Below are positions 17,136-24,468 of a stretch of 64,000 bases of DNA, piece after piece. The notes beneath the pieces are model-generated. The model saw only the letters and a list, made by a program, of their open reading frames with translations, was not told the DNA's origin and did not search any database. Origin of the DNA: Chloroflexi bacterium bin20 (GTDB lineage Bacteria; Chloroflexota; Anaerolineae; Aggregatilineales; Phototrophicaceae); NCBI GenBank assembly GCA_002238485.1, contig MPMG01000007.1:62001-126000 (forward strand), given 5' to 3'. Each line of letters starts with the position of its first letter. Positions within the stretch are counted from its first letter, which is position 1. A program made the position numbers and the translations under genes.

Positions 17136-17966
17136 TTAGCTGGCGCGCATCAATTCGCGCTCGACATGCCTCTTAAGGACGAGCACCTTGCGCCATTCGT
17201 CCTCTGTGCCGTCGCAGATCAGCGCGACATGTCCGCTGAAGTCGGCTTCTTTGACCAATGCCAGCGCCCGTTTGAACTCAGCCACATCTAGCGCGTCGCC
17301 GGTGAAGATGCCTTTGCAGTGCAGGGAAGTCGCTCGCGGCAGCAACGCGCGCATGGTGGCGTATTTGTCGGCTGTCTTGGCGGCATTGCCAAAATCGACG
17401 CAGAGCTGCAGGGGCCGCCCCACGCCGTCCAGGATTTGCAGCAAGTTGTCGCTTTCCACGCTGGTTGCGCGCCAATTTTCTGTGGTGGTGTGCAAGCCCA
17501 GCCCCGCGCCAAAATCAGCCAATTCGCGCAGTGAGTCGCAACTGCGTTGGATGGCGGCGGGACCAGGCGCATCGGTGCCACAATCCAGCCGCAGTCCCTT
17601 CGCCCCCAATTTGACGGCGATACGTTGCCAGCGCTTGGCTGCTTCCATATCCCGCCGCCAGACTGCATCGTCCGCCGCCGACAAGTTGCCCGTGTCGATC
17701 AGGAAGTTGACCAGGGTTACATCCGCCGCTTCGATATTTGCGCGCAGCTGGGCAAGGTAGCTGTCGTCAAGGTCCGGCAGGTGAAAGTTGCAGATCTCCA
17801 GCAGCTTGATGCCTTCGGCCGCGATGAAAGCCGGCAGTTCCAGCAGGCTCAACTCGGCTGGCTTGCTTTCTGCGCGGTTGACCATCACGCCGTCTTCGTC
17901 AGGTTCATACCAGGGCGCGCCCAATGCGCCATGCACCGTCCAGGAAGAAATCGCCAATTCAATCAT
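17136..17966 (-). CDS. sugar phosphate isomerase/epimerase-like TIM-barrel protein
   Basis: A 276-residue AP-endonuclease-2/xylose-isomerase-like barrel. Metal-ligand-type residues stand at strand ends: LLEICNFHLPDLD, LGLHTTTENW, LQLCVDFGNAAKT and ATSLHCKGIF, with a final Glu in CDGTEDEW. Such proteins act in sugar or inositol metabolism, often with Gfo/Idh/MocA oxidoreductases. A gene of that type exists at 46781 but far away. It probably shares a transcript with the FAD oxidase. Confidence 0.8.
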   Translation of the reverse strand: MIELAISSWTVHGALGAPWYEPDEDGVMVNRAESKPAELSLLELPAFIAAEGIKLLEICNFHLPDLDDSYLAQLRANIEAADVTLVNFLIDTGNLSAADDAVWRRDMEAAKRWQRIAVKLGAKGLRLDCGTDAPGPAAIQRSCDSLRELADFGAGLGLHTTTENWRATSVESDNLLQILDGVGRPLQLCVDFGNAAKTADKYATMRALLPRATSLHCKGIFTGDALDVAEFKRALALVKEADFSGHVALICDGTEDEWRKVLVLKRHVERELMRAS

Positions 17967-18044
17967 TTTCCGCCGCCCCTTTTACACTGCTCACCACTAG
18001 CAGAATGATAATCGGCAATGCGCCAATGTCCAAATCGCGCACCT

Positions 18045-18074
18045 TTGCTTATGCCGCTCTTTGCGTGATAGAAT
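18045..18074 (+). promoter_or_regulatory. promoter of the amino-acid ABC importer
   Basis: TTGCTT (18045-18050), 18-base spacer and TAGAAT (18069-18074). It lies in the divergent intergenic gap, about 57 bases before the binding-protein start. Confidence 0.5.
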
Positions 18075-18130
18075 ATAGAGGTTGACCAAACACATAGACG
18101 TAGTTTCCCGAATAATCAGGAGGAACGACA

Positions 18131-19609
18131 ATGAGAATCGCCAAGTATTTGCTGCTGCTGGCGCTGCTGCTGCTGGCGCTGCCCTTTGCATTCGCGGACG
18201 GCCACTTGCCCGATCTGGACGGCCGAACGGTAGTCGTCGCTGTGGACAATGCCTATATCCCCTTTAGCTTCATCGACGAGAGCGGCGAAGCCATGGGCTG
18301 GGACTATGATGTGCTGGGCGAAATCTGCTCGCGGCTGAACTGTGTTACCGAATGGATCGAGACCGGCTGGGAAGGTTTGATCACCGCTGTTTCGCGCGGG
18401 GAATACGATATCTCGGCTGGCGGCATCACCATCAACGATGAGCGCAAAGAAGTCGTGGCTTTCTCCGATGGCTATATGAACACGATCCAACGTCTGATGG
18501 TGCGGCTGGACGAAGACCGCTTTGCCGACGCGTCAGAATTCGCTGCGGGCGACTTTACCATTGGCGTGCAGGTGGCCACCACCAATTACATCGCCGCATC
18601 CGATCTGGTCGGTGCTGACCGCGTTGTGCCGTACGATTCCTTTGGGTTCGCCGTGCAAGCGTTGATCTCTGGAGATGTAGACGGCGTCGTCATGGATGAT
18701 GTGGCCGGACAAGGCTATGTCGGTGTCAATTCCGGCGAAATCAAGCTGCTTTCGGACGAACTGGTATCGGACGAGTTGGGCTTCATCTATCCCCAAGATT
18801 CCGAGCTGATCGAACCATTCAACATGGCGCTGGACAGTATGCGCGCGGATGGCAGCCTGGACGTCATCAATGCCAAGTGGTTCCCGCCCGACTCCGCAGA
18901 TGACATGATGCTGCCCGATCTGGGCGGACGCACAGTCACTGTCGCTGTTGAAAATGCTTATCCGCCCTTCAATGTATTGAATGAGGAAACCGGCGAAGGC
19001 GAAGGCTGGGATTATGACACCTTGGGCGAGATTTGCGCGCGTCTGAATTGCGTGCCCGAATACATCGAGACCAGTTGGGAAGTTCTGATCGCGGCGGTAT
19101 CCAACGGTGAATACGACATGGCGGCTGATGGCATCACGATCACCGAGGAGCGCGCGCAGATCGTGGACTACTCGGAAGGCTACATAGATGTCATCCAGCG
19201 CATGATGGTGCGGATCGAGGAAGATCGCTTCGCCAACGCCGCGGAATTCGTGGCGGGCGACTTCGTTGTCGGCGTACAGGTGGCGACGACGAACTACATC
19301 GCCGCCTCCGAATTGCTGGGCGGGGACGAAGAGCGTATCGTTGGCTATGGCGAGTTTGGCTTGGCGGTCCAGGCGCTGATCACGGGCGATATTGATGCCG
19401 TGGTGATTGATGATGTGGCTGGTCAGGGCTATGTGGGCTTGAACGCCGACAAGATCAAGCTGCTGCCGGATGACCTGATCAAGCAGCAGTTGGGCTTCAT
19501 CTATCCGCAAGGTTCCGAATTGGTAGAGCCATTCAACATGGCGCTGGATTCTATGCGCGCAGACGGCACGTTGGCCGCGATCAATGCCAAATGGCTCGGC
19601 GACAGTTAA
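18131..19609 (+). CDS. amino-acid ABC binding protein with two fused receptor domains
   Basis: A 492-residue exported protein with a signal peptide to about residue 22. Two consecutive family-3 solute-binding domains follow, residues 25-255 and 262-492. The halves are close paralogues: [16 protein letters not shown] against [27 protein letters not shown] against [11 protein letters not shown], and [12 protein letters not shown] against [12 protein letters not shown]. Each appears complete, so each can probably bind a ligand. It belongs to the polar amino-acid importer whose permease follows. AGGAGGAA precedes the ATG. A terminator-like hairpin separates it from the permease gene and would favour excess of the binding protein. 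Confidence 0.93.
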   Translation: MRIAKYLLLLALLLLALPFAFADGHLPDLDGRTVVVAVDNAYIPFSFIDESGEAMGWDYDVLGEICSRLNCVTEWIETGWEGLITAVSRGEYDISAGGITINDERKEVVAFSDGYMNTIQRLMVRLDEDRFADASEFAAGDFTIGVQVATTNYIAASDLVGADRVVPYDSFGFAVQALISGDVDGVVMDDVAGQGYVGVNSGEIKLLSDELVSDELGFIYPQDSELIEPFNMALDSMRADGSLDVINAKWFPPDSADDMMLPDLGGRTVTVAVENAYPPFNVLNEETGEGEGWDYDTLGEICARLNCVPEYIETSWEVLIAAVSNGEYDMAADGITITEERAQIVDYSEGYIDVIQRMMVRIEEDRFANAAEFVAGDFVVGVQVATTNYIAASELLGGDEERIVGYGEFGLAVQALITGDIDAVVIDDVAGQGYVGLNADKIKLLPDDLIKQQLGFIYPQGSELVEPFNMALDSMRADGTLAAINAKWLGDS

Positions 19610-19639
19610 AGCGATAACTCGCACAAACACGATACAGTT

Positions 19640-19674
19640 GCGGGACAGGGTTCGCTCTGTCCCGCTTTGTATTT
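19640..19674 (+). terminator. hairpin between binding protein and permease, attenuator
   Basis: A perfect nine-base stem, GCGGGACAG / CTGTCCCGC, with an eight-base loop, followed by TTTGTATTT. It is probably a leaky terminator that lowers permease expression. Confidence 0.7.
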
Positions 19675-19701
19675 GATCGACAGAGACTTTGAGGAAACCG
19701 A

Positions 19702-20706
19702 ATGTCCTCGAGACATCCCGACCCCGATTTGGAGCAGGTCATTGCTGAATCCCGCGGACGGGCGATGCGCCTTGCGCGCCTCTATACCTTGCCTTACTGG
19801 ATCTTCTTCTTGGCGATTCTCGGGATTCTGTTGGCGATTAGCATCATCACTGACAAAGTCTACTCGAATATTTTCGGGCAGCTGATAGAAGGCGTCAGCA
19901 TGACGCTTTTCGTCAGTATCGCGTCGTACCTGACTGCGCTGTCCGTTGCCGTGATTGTCGGCATCGTGCGTTCGAATCCGCCAGCTCCTCCGCAATCTCG
20001 CGAATCCACGCGCAAGGGTGTTATGCGCGTCCTTCGCATCGCCATGTACAATGTTTGCACCGTCTATGTCAGCGTCATGCGCGGCATACCTATCCTGGTT
20101 GTGCTGCTGGTCACTGGATTCATCGTCGTGCCGGCGCTGCGAGATCTTATCAATACCAATCTGGTCGGTGGCATGCGCGATATGCTGGACGACCCCGATA
20201 TCCCCGATTTGATTTGGCGAGGCAGTTCGTCTGGCACAGCGATCGTTGCGCTGGCCATCACCTACGGCGCCTATATGTCGGAGACGGTGCGCGCGGGCAT
20301 CCAGTCCATCCCCAAAGGCCAGTTCGAAGCCGCCTATTCGGTGGGCATGACCTACTGGCAGACGATGCGCTCGATCGTGCTGCCGCAGGCTTTTCGCAAT
20401 GTGCTGCCGCCGCTGGGCAACGACTTTGTGGCCATGATCAAAGACTCGTCGCTGCTGGCTTTTCTGGGCATCCGCGATATCACGCAGATCGCCAAGACCA
20501 GCTCGGGGCGCAGCTTCCGGTATGTCGAGACCTATGCTGTTGTGGCCTACCTATATTTGACGCTGGTCATCCTGGCGACGACTCTGGTCAACATGCTGGA
20601 AGACACGGTCAATATCGAGCGCGAAACACCCCGCCTGGTGCAGCGACTGGGAGCGCTGGTCCCCGGCAAAAAGAAACGCGAGCCGATTGTCGAGTCCTTC
20701 GATTAG
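19702..20706 (+). CDS. amino-acid ABC transporter permease
   Basis: A 334-residue polytopic inner-membrane protein of the HisM/GlnP type. After an N-terminal cytoplasmic tail and a first helix it shows LIEGVSMTLFVSIASYL, RGIPILVVLL and the coupling motif to the ATPase, ETVRAGIQSIPKGQFEAAYSVG (EAA loop). C-terminal helices end at about residue 310. It pairs with the twin-domain binding protein upstream. No gene for the ATP-binding subunit lies beside it, so the ATPase must be encoded elsewhere or shared. A GAGGAAA site precedes the ATG. Confidence 0.92.
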   Translation: MSSRHPDPDLEQVIAESRGRAMRLARLYTLPYWIFFLAILGILLAISIITDKVYSNIFGQLIEGVSMTLFVSIASYLTALSVAVIVGIVRSNPPAPPQSRESTRKGVMRVLRIAMYNVCTVYVSVMRGIPILVVLLVTGFIVVPALRDLINTNLVGGMRDMLDDPDIPDLIWRGSSSGTAIVALAITYGAYMSETVRAGIQSIPKGQFEAAYSVGMTYWQTMRSIVLPQAFRNVLPPLGNDFVAMIKDSSLLAFLGIRDITQIAKTSSGRSFRYVETYAVVAYLYLTLVILATTLVNMLEDTVNIERETPRLVQRLGALVPGKKKREPIVESFD

Positions 20707-20709
20707 GCT

Positions 20710-21093
20710 CTACTCGTCCGAGTAGAAGCCGACCTTGTTGCCTTCGGTATCACGCGCCCAGCCGACAAAGCCGCCACCGGCATTCTCGCCCAGCGCCGTC
20801 TTCGGCAACAGGATTTCGCCACCAGCTTCTGGCACACGCGCCAGCGCCTCGTCCAGATCGCCTGCGATCGTGAAATAAACCAGGCTGCCTTCTGTCGAGG
20901 GCGTATAGCCGTATTGCGGATTGTGGACCAGGCAGCCGCCGACCTGTCCATCGTGCGGGAAAACACCCAGCATGCTTCCCATTGTCTCGCGCTGGTCGTT
21001 GATGAAAAGTTGCGTGCCGATGACGGTTTCATAAAATTTGCGGGCGCGTTCAAAGTCGGCGACAGGCACCTCAAACCAATTGATTACGGACAT
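20710..21093 (-). CDS. VOC-superfamily (glyoxalase/bleomycin-resistance-type) protein
   Basis: A 127-residue protein of two paired beta-alpha-beta-beta-beta modules (NWFEVPVADFERARKFYETV ... GSLVYFTIAGDLDEAL ... WARDTEGNKVGFYSDE). The typical VOC fold binds a divalent metal and does isomerisation, epimerisation or drug binding. Its precise role is unknown. It is convergent with the ABC permease, four bases apart. Confidence 0.85.
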   Translation of the reverse strand: MSVINWFEVPVADFERARKFYETVIGTQLFINDQRETMGSMLGVFPHDGQVGGCLVHNPQYGYTPSTEGSLVYFTIAGDLDEALARVPEAGGEILLPKTALGENAGGGFVGWARDTEGNKVGFYSDE

Positions 21094-21132
21094 GGGCGTC
21101 TCCTTTGGTTGGGGCTAGTTCTGTTGTTTGTT

Positions 21133-22131
21133 TTATTGTGTAGCTTGGCGCAGGTCTTCTTCCTGCAGCATATCTTCGGGCAATGGCCCCCCTGCGCTGG
21201 CAGAGTCGTCGCTGAGTCGCTCGGCTGTGTTTTGGTCGCGCTGCTCGACCAGGCTGTTGTCGAGATCACTCAGCGCAGCAGCCATGTTTTCGTTCAAGTG
21301 CTGCCCGTGAAAGTGTACTTCGTCCATGGCGTCGATCGTGTCTTGCAGCTTGTCGATTTCGTCTTTGATTTCGATGCTCAGGCGTTGTCCGCGCGCGCCA
21401 TCGCTGTCTTTCGCGCCCAGCAGCGACATCTGCGCATAGACCGTGCCCAGCGCCGACAAGGTGCTTTCCAGCTGTATCTCGGCGCGTTTGATGATGCTGG
21501 CGCTGGCTTCCAGGCTGACCAGCTGCCGCTGCAGCAATTTGAGCTGCTGTTCGAGGTCGCGGCGGGTATGGTCATCGCTTTCGCTGCCGATGCGGCGGCG
21601 CACACTGGCGATCTTGCGCGGCACTCGCTGCAGGTCACGCGCGGCCAGGTCATTGTTCTCGAAGTGGTCGATGCGCGTGGCCAGGTTGTACATGTGTGCG
21701 ATCCAGTCGTTGATGCCCGAGATCAACGTGCGCTGGCGGGTGCGCATGGCGCCGCGGGCCACATCGGCCAGCTTGAGCATGTTTCGGCGGTATTCAAAGG
21801 CATCGCGCAGGCGCTCGCGAGAGATGCGGTTGTGAATGTTGCGCAGGTCATATTCGCGTTCAAAGTCTTCTGCCAACGCTTGCTCGGCGGCTTCTGGGTC
21901 GTTGAGCGTTGAGGCGACCAACACGGCTTCGGCCAGGACTCCCAGCGCCAGCCAATACCAGGGCTGCCACTCCATAAATGGCAAACTGACATCTTGCACG
22001 AAGAGGAAGAGGATGGCGGTAACCATCAGGGTTACCAACGTCTCCCAACGCAGCAAGGCGCTGGCGAGCAACGTGCCAAAAACTTTCTGTCGCGCTTCGG
22101 TGTTCGTTGCCATTATCCCGCTGTTAGTCAT
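21133..22131 (-). CDS. coiled-coil membrane protein next to PspA, unknown function
   Basis: A 332-residue protein with two hydrophobic segments near the N terminus (LVTLMVTAILFLFVQDV and WYWLALGVLAEAVLVAS). A long, charged, helical cytoplasmic part from about 80 to 290 has strong coiled-coil character (RRDLEQQLKLLQRQLVSLE, LQDTIDAMDEVHFHG). The acidic tail is probably disordered. It starts 18 bases after pspA and is likely cotranscribed. I do not recognise a family. By context I infer that it anchors PspA at the membrane or senses envelope stress. Confidence 0.75.
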   Translation of the reverse strand: MTNSGIMATNTEARQKVFGTLLASALLRWETLVTLMVTAILFLFVQDVSLPFMEWQPWYWLALGVLAEAVLVASTLNDPEAAEQALAEDFEREYDLRNIHNRISRERLRDAFEYRRNMLKLADVARGAMRTRQRTLISGINDWIAHMYNLATRIDHFENNDLAARDLQRVPRKIASVRRRIGSESDDHTRRDLEQQLKLLQRQLVSLEASASIIKRAEIQLESTLSALGTVYAQMSLLGAKDSDGARGQRLSIEIKDEIDKLQDTIDAMDEVHFHGQHLNENMAAALSDLDNSLVEQRDQNTAERLSDDSASAGGPLPEDMLQEEDLRQATQ

Positions 22132-22148
22132 CAGGCTATGCGCCTGCC

Positions 22149-22829
22149 TTATTCCGCGCCCAGCAGTCGCTGCCGGCGTTCTTCCAGCTGCAATTCAACT
22201 TGGCCGATGCCGACTGTGTCTTCGATCTGGTCGGACAGCTTGCGGCTGGCCATGTCGGCGCGGGCGTCTTCTTGGTCGATCTGCGCATAAATCGAGTCCA
22301 GCAGACTGTCGATTTCTTGGTCGCCCGAGGTATCTAGCTTGTCCATGCTGCGCAGGGTCTTGGTCATGACTTTCTTGGTTTCCGCCAGCTCCAGCAGCGA
22401 GCGCATCTTCTCGCGTTCTTGCTTGATTGTATTCAGCCGGCCTTCCAGCTTCATGCGCATATTCAGCATGCCCTGATACTGCTCTTGCTGTGACTGCCAC
22501 TGCTCATAGTATTCTTGCGCCAGCTCTTGTTTCGTATTCATTTCGGCTTGGGCGGCGGCGGCCAGATCATTCTTGCCGCGCAGGAGCAAGGTATCGATGT
22601 CGCGGTCCAGTTTGTCGGTCTGGTTAGAGAATTCTTCGTATTTGCGCTTGAGCGTGCGCACCGATCCGCCCACAGTCGCCGCAGAATCCTCGAGGGCGTC
22701 GAGGTTGCGTTCCACCTGGCGGATATACTCGTCCATGACCTTGAGCGAGTTGGTCTCCAGGGCGCGGTCGATCATGCCATGTAGGTTGGCGCTGAATAAG
22801 GTACGGACTTTCTGTAATATCGACGGCAT
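22149..22829 (-). CDS. pspA: PspA/IM30 family membrane-stress protein
   Basis: A 226-residue, almost wholly helical protein of the PspA/Vipp1 family, which forms ESCRT-III-like rods on the inner leaflet and maintains membrane integrity. Seen here are the N-terminal amphipathic helix (MPSILQKVRTLFSANLHGMI), the RALETNSLKVMDEYIRQVE stretch and long coiled-coil helices through about 200. The ATG at 22829 is preferred; an open frame extends further 5' but its protein is not PspA-like. The coiled-coil membrane gene follows. Classic PspF or LiaRS regulators are not present in the window. Confidence 0.9.
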   Translation of the reverse strand: MPSILQKVRTLFSANLHGMIDRALETNSLKVMDEYIRQVERNLDALEDSAATVGGSVRTLKRKYEEFSNQTDKLDRDIDTLLLRGKNDLAAAAQAEMNTKQELAQEYYEQWQSQQEQYQGMLNMRMKLEGRLNTIKQEREKMRSLLELAETKKVMTKTLRSMDKLDTSGDQEIDSLLDSIYAQIDQEDARADMASRKLSDQIEDTVGIGQVELQLEERRQRLLGAE

Positions 22830-22880
22830 CGTTACGCATTCCTTTGCTGAGTTGGCTTTTCTGCACCTTGGCTGGCTGCG

Positions 22881-22908
22881 AGTATAGCACAGGCGGCGGC
22901 TGTGGTAA
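22881..22908 (-). promoter_or_regulatory. extended -10 promoter of the pspA operon
   Basis: On the minus strand TTACCA (22903-22908), 16 bases and TATACT (22881-22886) preceded by TGC, the extended -10. The likely start leaves a leader of about 45 bases. Confidence 0.55.
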
Positions 22909-22930
22909 TAGCTTGCCGCGCTTACTAGGA

Positions 22931-23971
22931 CTACGCAGAAGCGTCCGCCTGGTTGCATTGGCAACGTTGTATCGCCAGCAGGTCCGCCAGCAACGCAGCG
23001 CCCGTCTCGCGGCTGCCAGCCCCCGCGCCGATCAGCGTGATCGCGCCCAGCAAGTCTGTTTCCAGCGTGATGGCGTTGGTGGCGCCGCCGACGCTGGCCA
23101 GCGGGTCGCTCACGGGCAGGCGCATCGCCTTGACCATGCCGCCACTGGGCGAGGCTTGGGCGATCAGCTTGTAGCGCTGGTTCTGCTCGCGTGCCAGGTT
23201 GATGTCGTCCGCGCCGATGCCGCCGATGCCGCTGACCTGCAAGTCGCCCATCGTCAGGCGGCTGCCAAAGAGCGCGTTCGCCAGGATGAGCAGCTTGCCG
23301 GCCGCGTCCCAGCCATCGACATCGCCACTCGGGTCGGCTTCAGCATAACCCAGGGCCTGGGCTTTCTCCAGCGCCGCATGGTAACTTTCGCCGCTTTCCA
23401 TCTGTGTCAGAATATAATTTGTCGTTCCATTGAGGATGCCACGCGCGCTTTGAATCTGACAGCCAGCCAGGGCTTCCTGGGCCAGCTGCATGGTGGGCGT
23501 GCCAGCCATTACGGTTGCTTCGCAGCGCATTTGCAGTCCACAAGCCCCCGCCCGCGCCCCCAAATCGGCATAATGCAGCGCGACTGGTCCTTTGTTCGCC
23601 AGCACCAGGTGCATGCCAGCATCCAGCGCGCGATAACAGGTTTCCAGCGCCGGCTGGGCAGTTTCTAGGTTGGTCGGGCTGAGTTCCAGCAGCGCATCGG
23701 CAGCGCCCGGCGCGATCATGTCGGTGACAGACAAGTCACGCTGCAGACTCGCTCCTGCTGGATAGCTTGCAAAACTGCCAGCCTCTGCAGCGCTGAGCAG
23801 GGCGGGGATGTCCAGGCCATCGGCGCAATACAGGTTGCCGCGCGTCGCTGTAGCCACGCCAACGATGCTGGCTTCAAAACCAACTGTGGCGCGCAGGTTG
23901 TTCGCCTTTTCGTGGAGGAGCTTGGCGAATCCCTGGCCGACCGCTCCAAAGCCAATCAGTATCAGTCTCAT
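22931..23971 (-). CDS. hom: homoserine dehydrogenase without ACT domain
   Basis: A 346-residue NAD(P)-dependent enzyme that reduces aspartate semialdehyde to homoserine for methionine and threonine synthesis. MRLILIGFGAVGQGFAKLL is the dinucleotide-binding loop. ANKGPVALHYADL, TVMAGTPTMQL, GILNGTTNYILTQME and AEADPSGDVDGWDAAGKL are the catalytic and substrate motifs, including the invariant Lys of the NKGP motif. It lacks the C-terminal ACT domain found in the feedback-regulated long forms. The ATG overlaps the stop of the peroxiredoxin upstream by four bases. Confidence 0.93.
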   Translation of the reverse strand: MRLILIGFGAVGQGFAKLLHEKANNLRATVGFEASIVGVATATRGNLYCADGLDIPALLSAAEAGSFASYPAGASLQRDLSVTDMIAPGAADALLELSPTNLETAQPALETCYRALDAGMHLVLANKGPVALHYADLGARAGACGLQMRCEATVMAGTPTMQLAQEALAGCQIQSARGILNGTTNYILTQMESGESYHAALEKAQALGYAEADPSGDVDGWDAAGKLLILANALFGSRLTMGDLQVSGIGGIGADDINLAREQNQRYKLIAQASPSGGMVKAMRLPVSDPLASVGGATNAITLETDLLGAITLIGAGAGSRETGAALLADLLAIQRCQCNQADASA

Positions 23972-24450
23972 AATTGCGTCCGTTTCCTCTGCGCCAGCCC
24001 TTCGACAGCAGCCAGGGCTTTTTCGACGCTGGCTTGTGGGCGCACGCCGATCTGCTGCTCGTACAAGATGCCGTCTTCGTCAATGACCCAGTACGAACGA
24101 GTGATCATGGGCAGCTTGATCAAACGCATATCCAAGCCCCAAGCCTCCCATTCGTCCAGCATTTTGTGCTCGTGGTCGGAAAGCAGGTCGTATTGCAGGC
24201 TGCGCTCGGCTTTCCATTTTGCCAGGGTGCTTTCGCTGTCTGCGCTGATACCGAGGACCACCGCGTCGTTCGCTTTGATCTGCGGCAAAACATCGCGGAA
24301 GCCGCAGACCTGGTTGGTGCAGCCCATCGTATTGGCTTTGGGGAAAGCGAAAATGATCACGCGCTGCCCACGAAAGTCGCTGAGCCGCACAAGTTCCCCG
24401 TCTTGGTTGCGCAGCGCGAATTCCGGCGCTGGCTGCCCTGTTGCTGGCAT
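23968..24450 (-). CDS. Bcp-type peroxiredoxin, atypical active-site context
   Basis: A 160-residue thioredoxin-fold peroxidase. The thiol motif reads KANTMGCTNQVCGFRD, so the peroxidatic Cys lies in GCT and the resolving Cys five residues on, as in the Bcp group. The position that usually carries Ser/Pro (TPGCT or TSGCT) is Met. The rest follows the family: FALRNQDGELVRLSDFRGQ, FPKANT and YWVIDEDGILYEQQ. It is coupled to homoserine dehydrogenase. A second, more canonical copy lies at 29382. Confidence 0.85.
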   Translation of the reverse strand: MPATGQPAPEFALRNQDGELVRLSDFRGQRVIIFAFPKANTMGCTNQVCGFRDVLPQIKANDAVVLGISADSESTLAKWKAERSLQYDLLSDHEHKMLDEWEAWGLDMRLIKLPMITRSYWVIDEDGILYEQQIGVRPQASVEKALAAVEGLAQRKRTQL

Positions 24451-24468
24451 ATTCCTCCTCCTCGGCTG

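Noticed and set aside
20709..20724. Palindrome CTACTCG-TC-CGAGTAG between two convergent genes as a terminator
   Set aside because: It lies within the end of the VOC coding sequence and has no T-tract on either strand.
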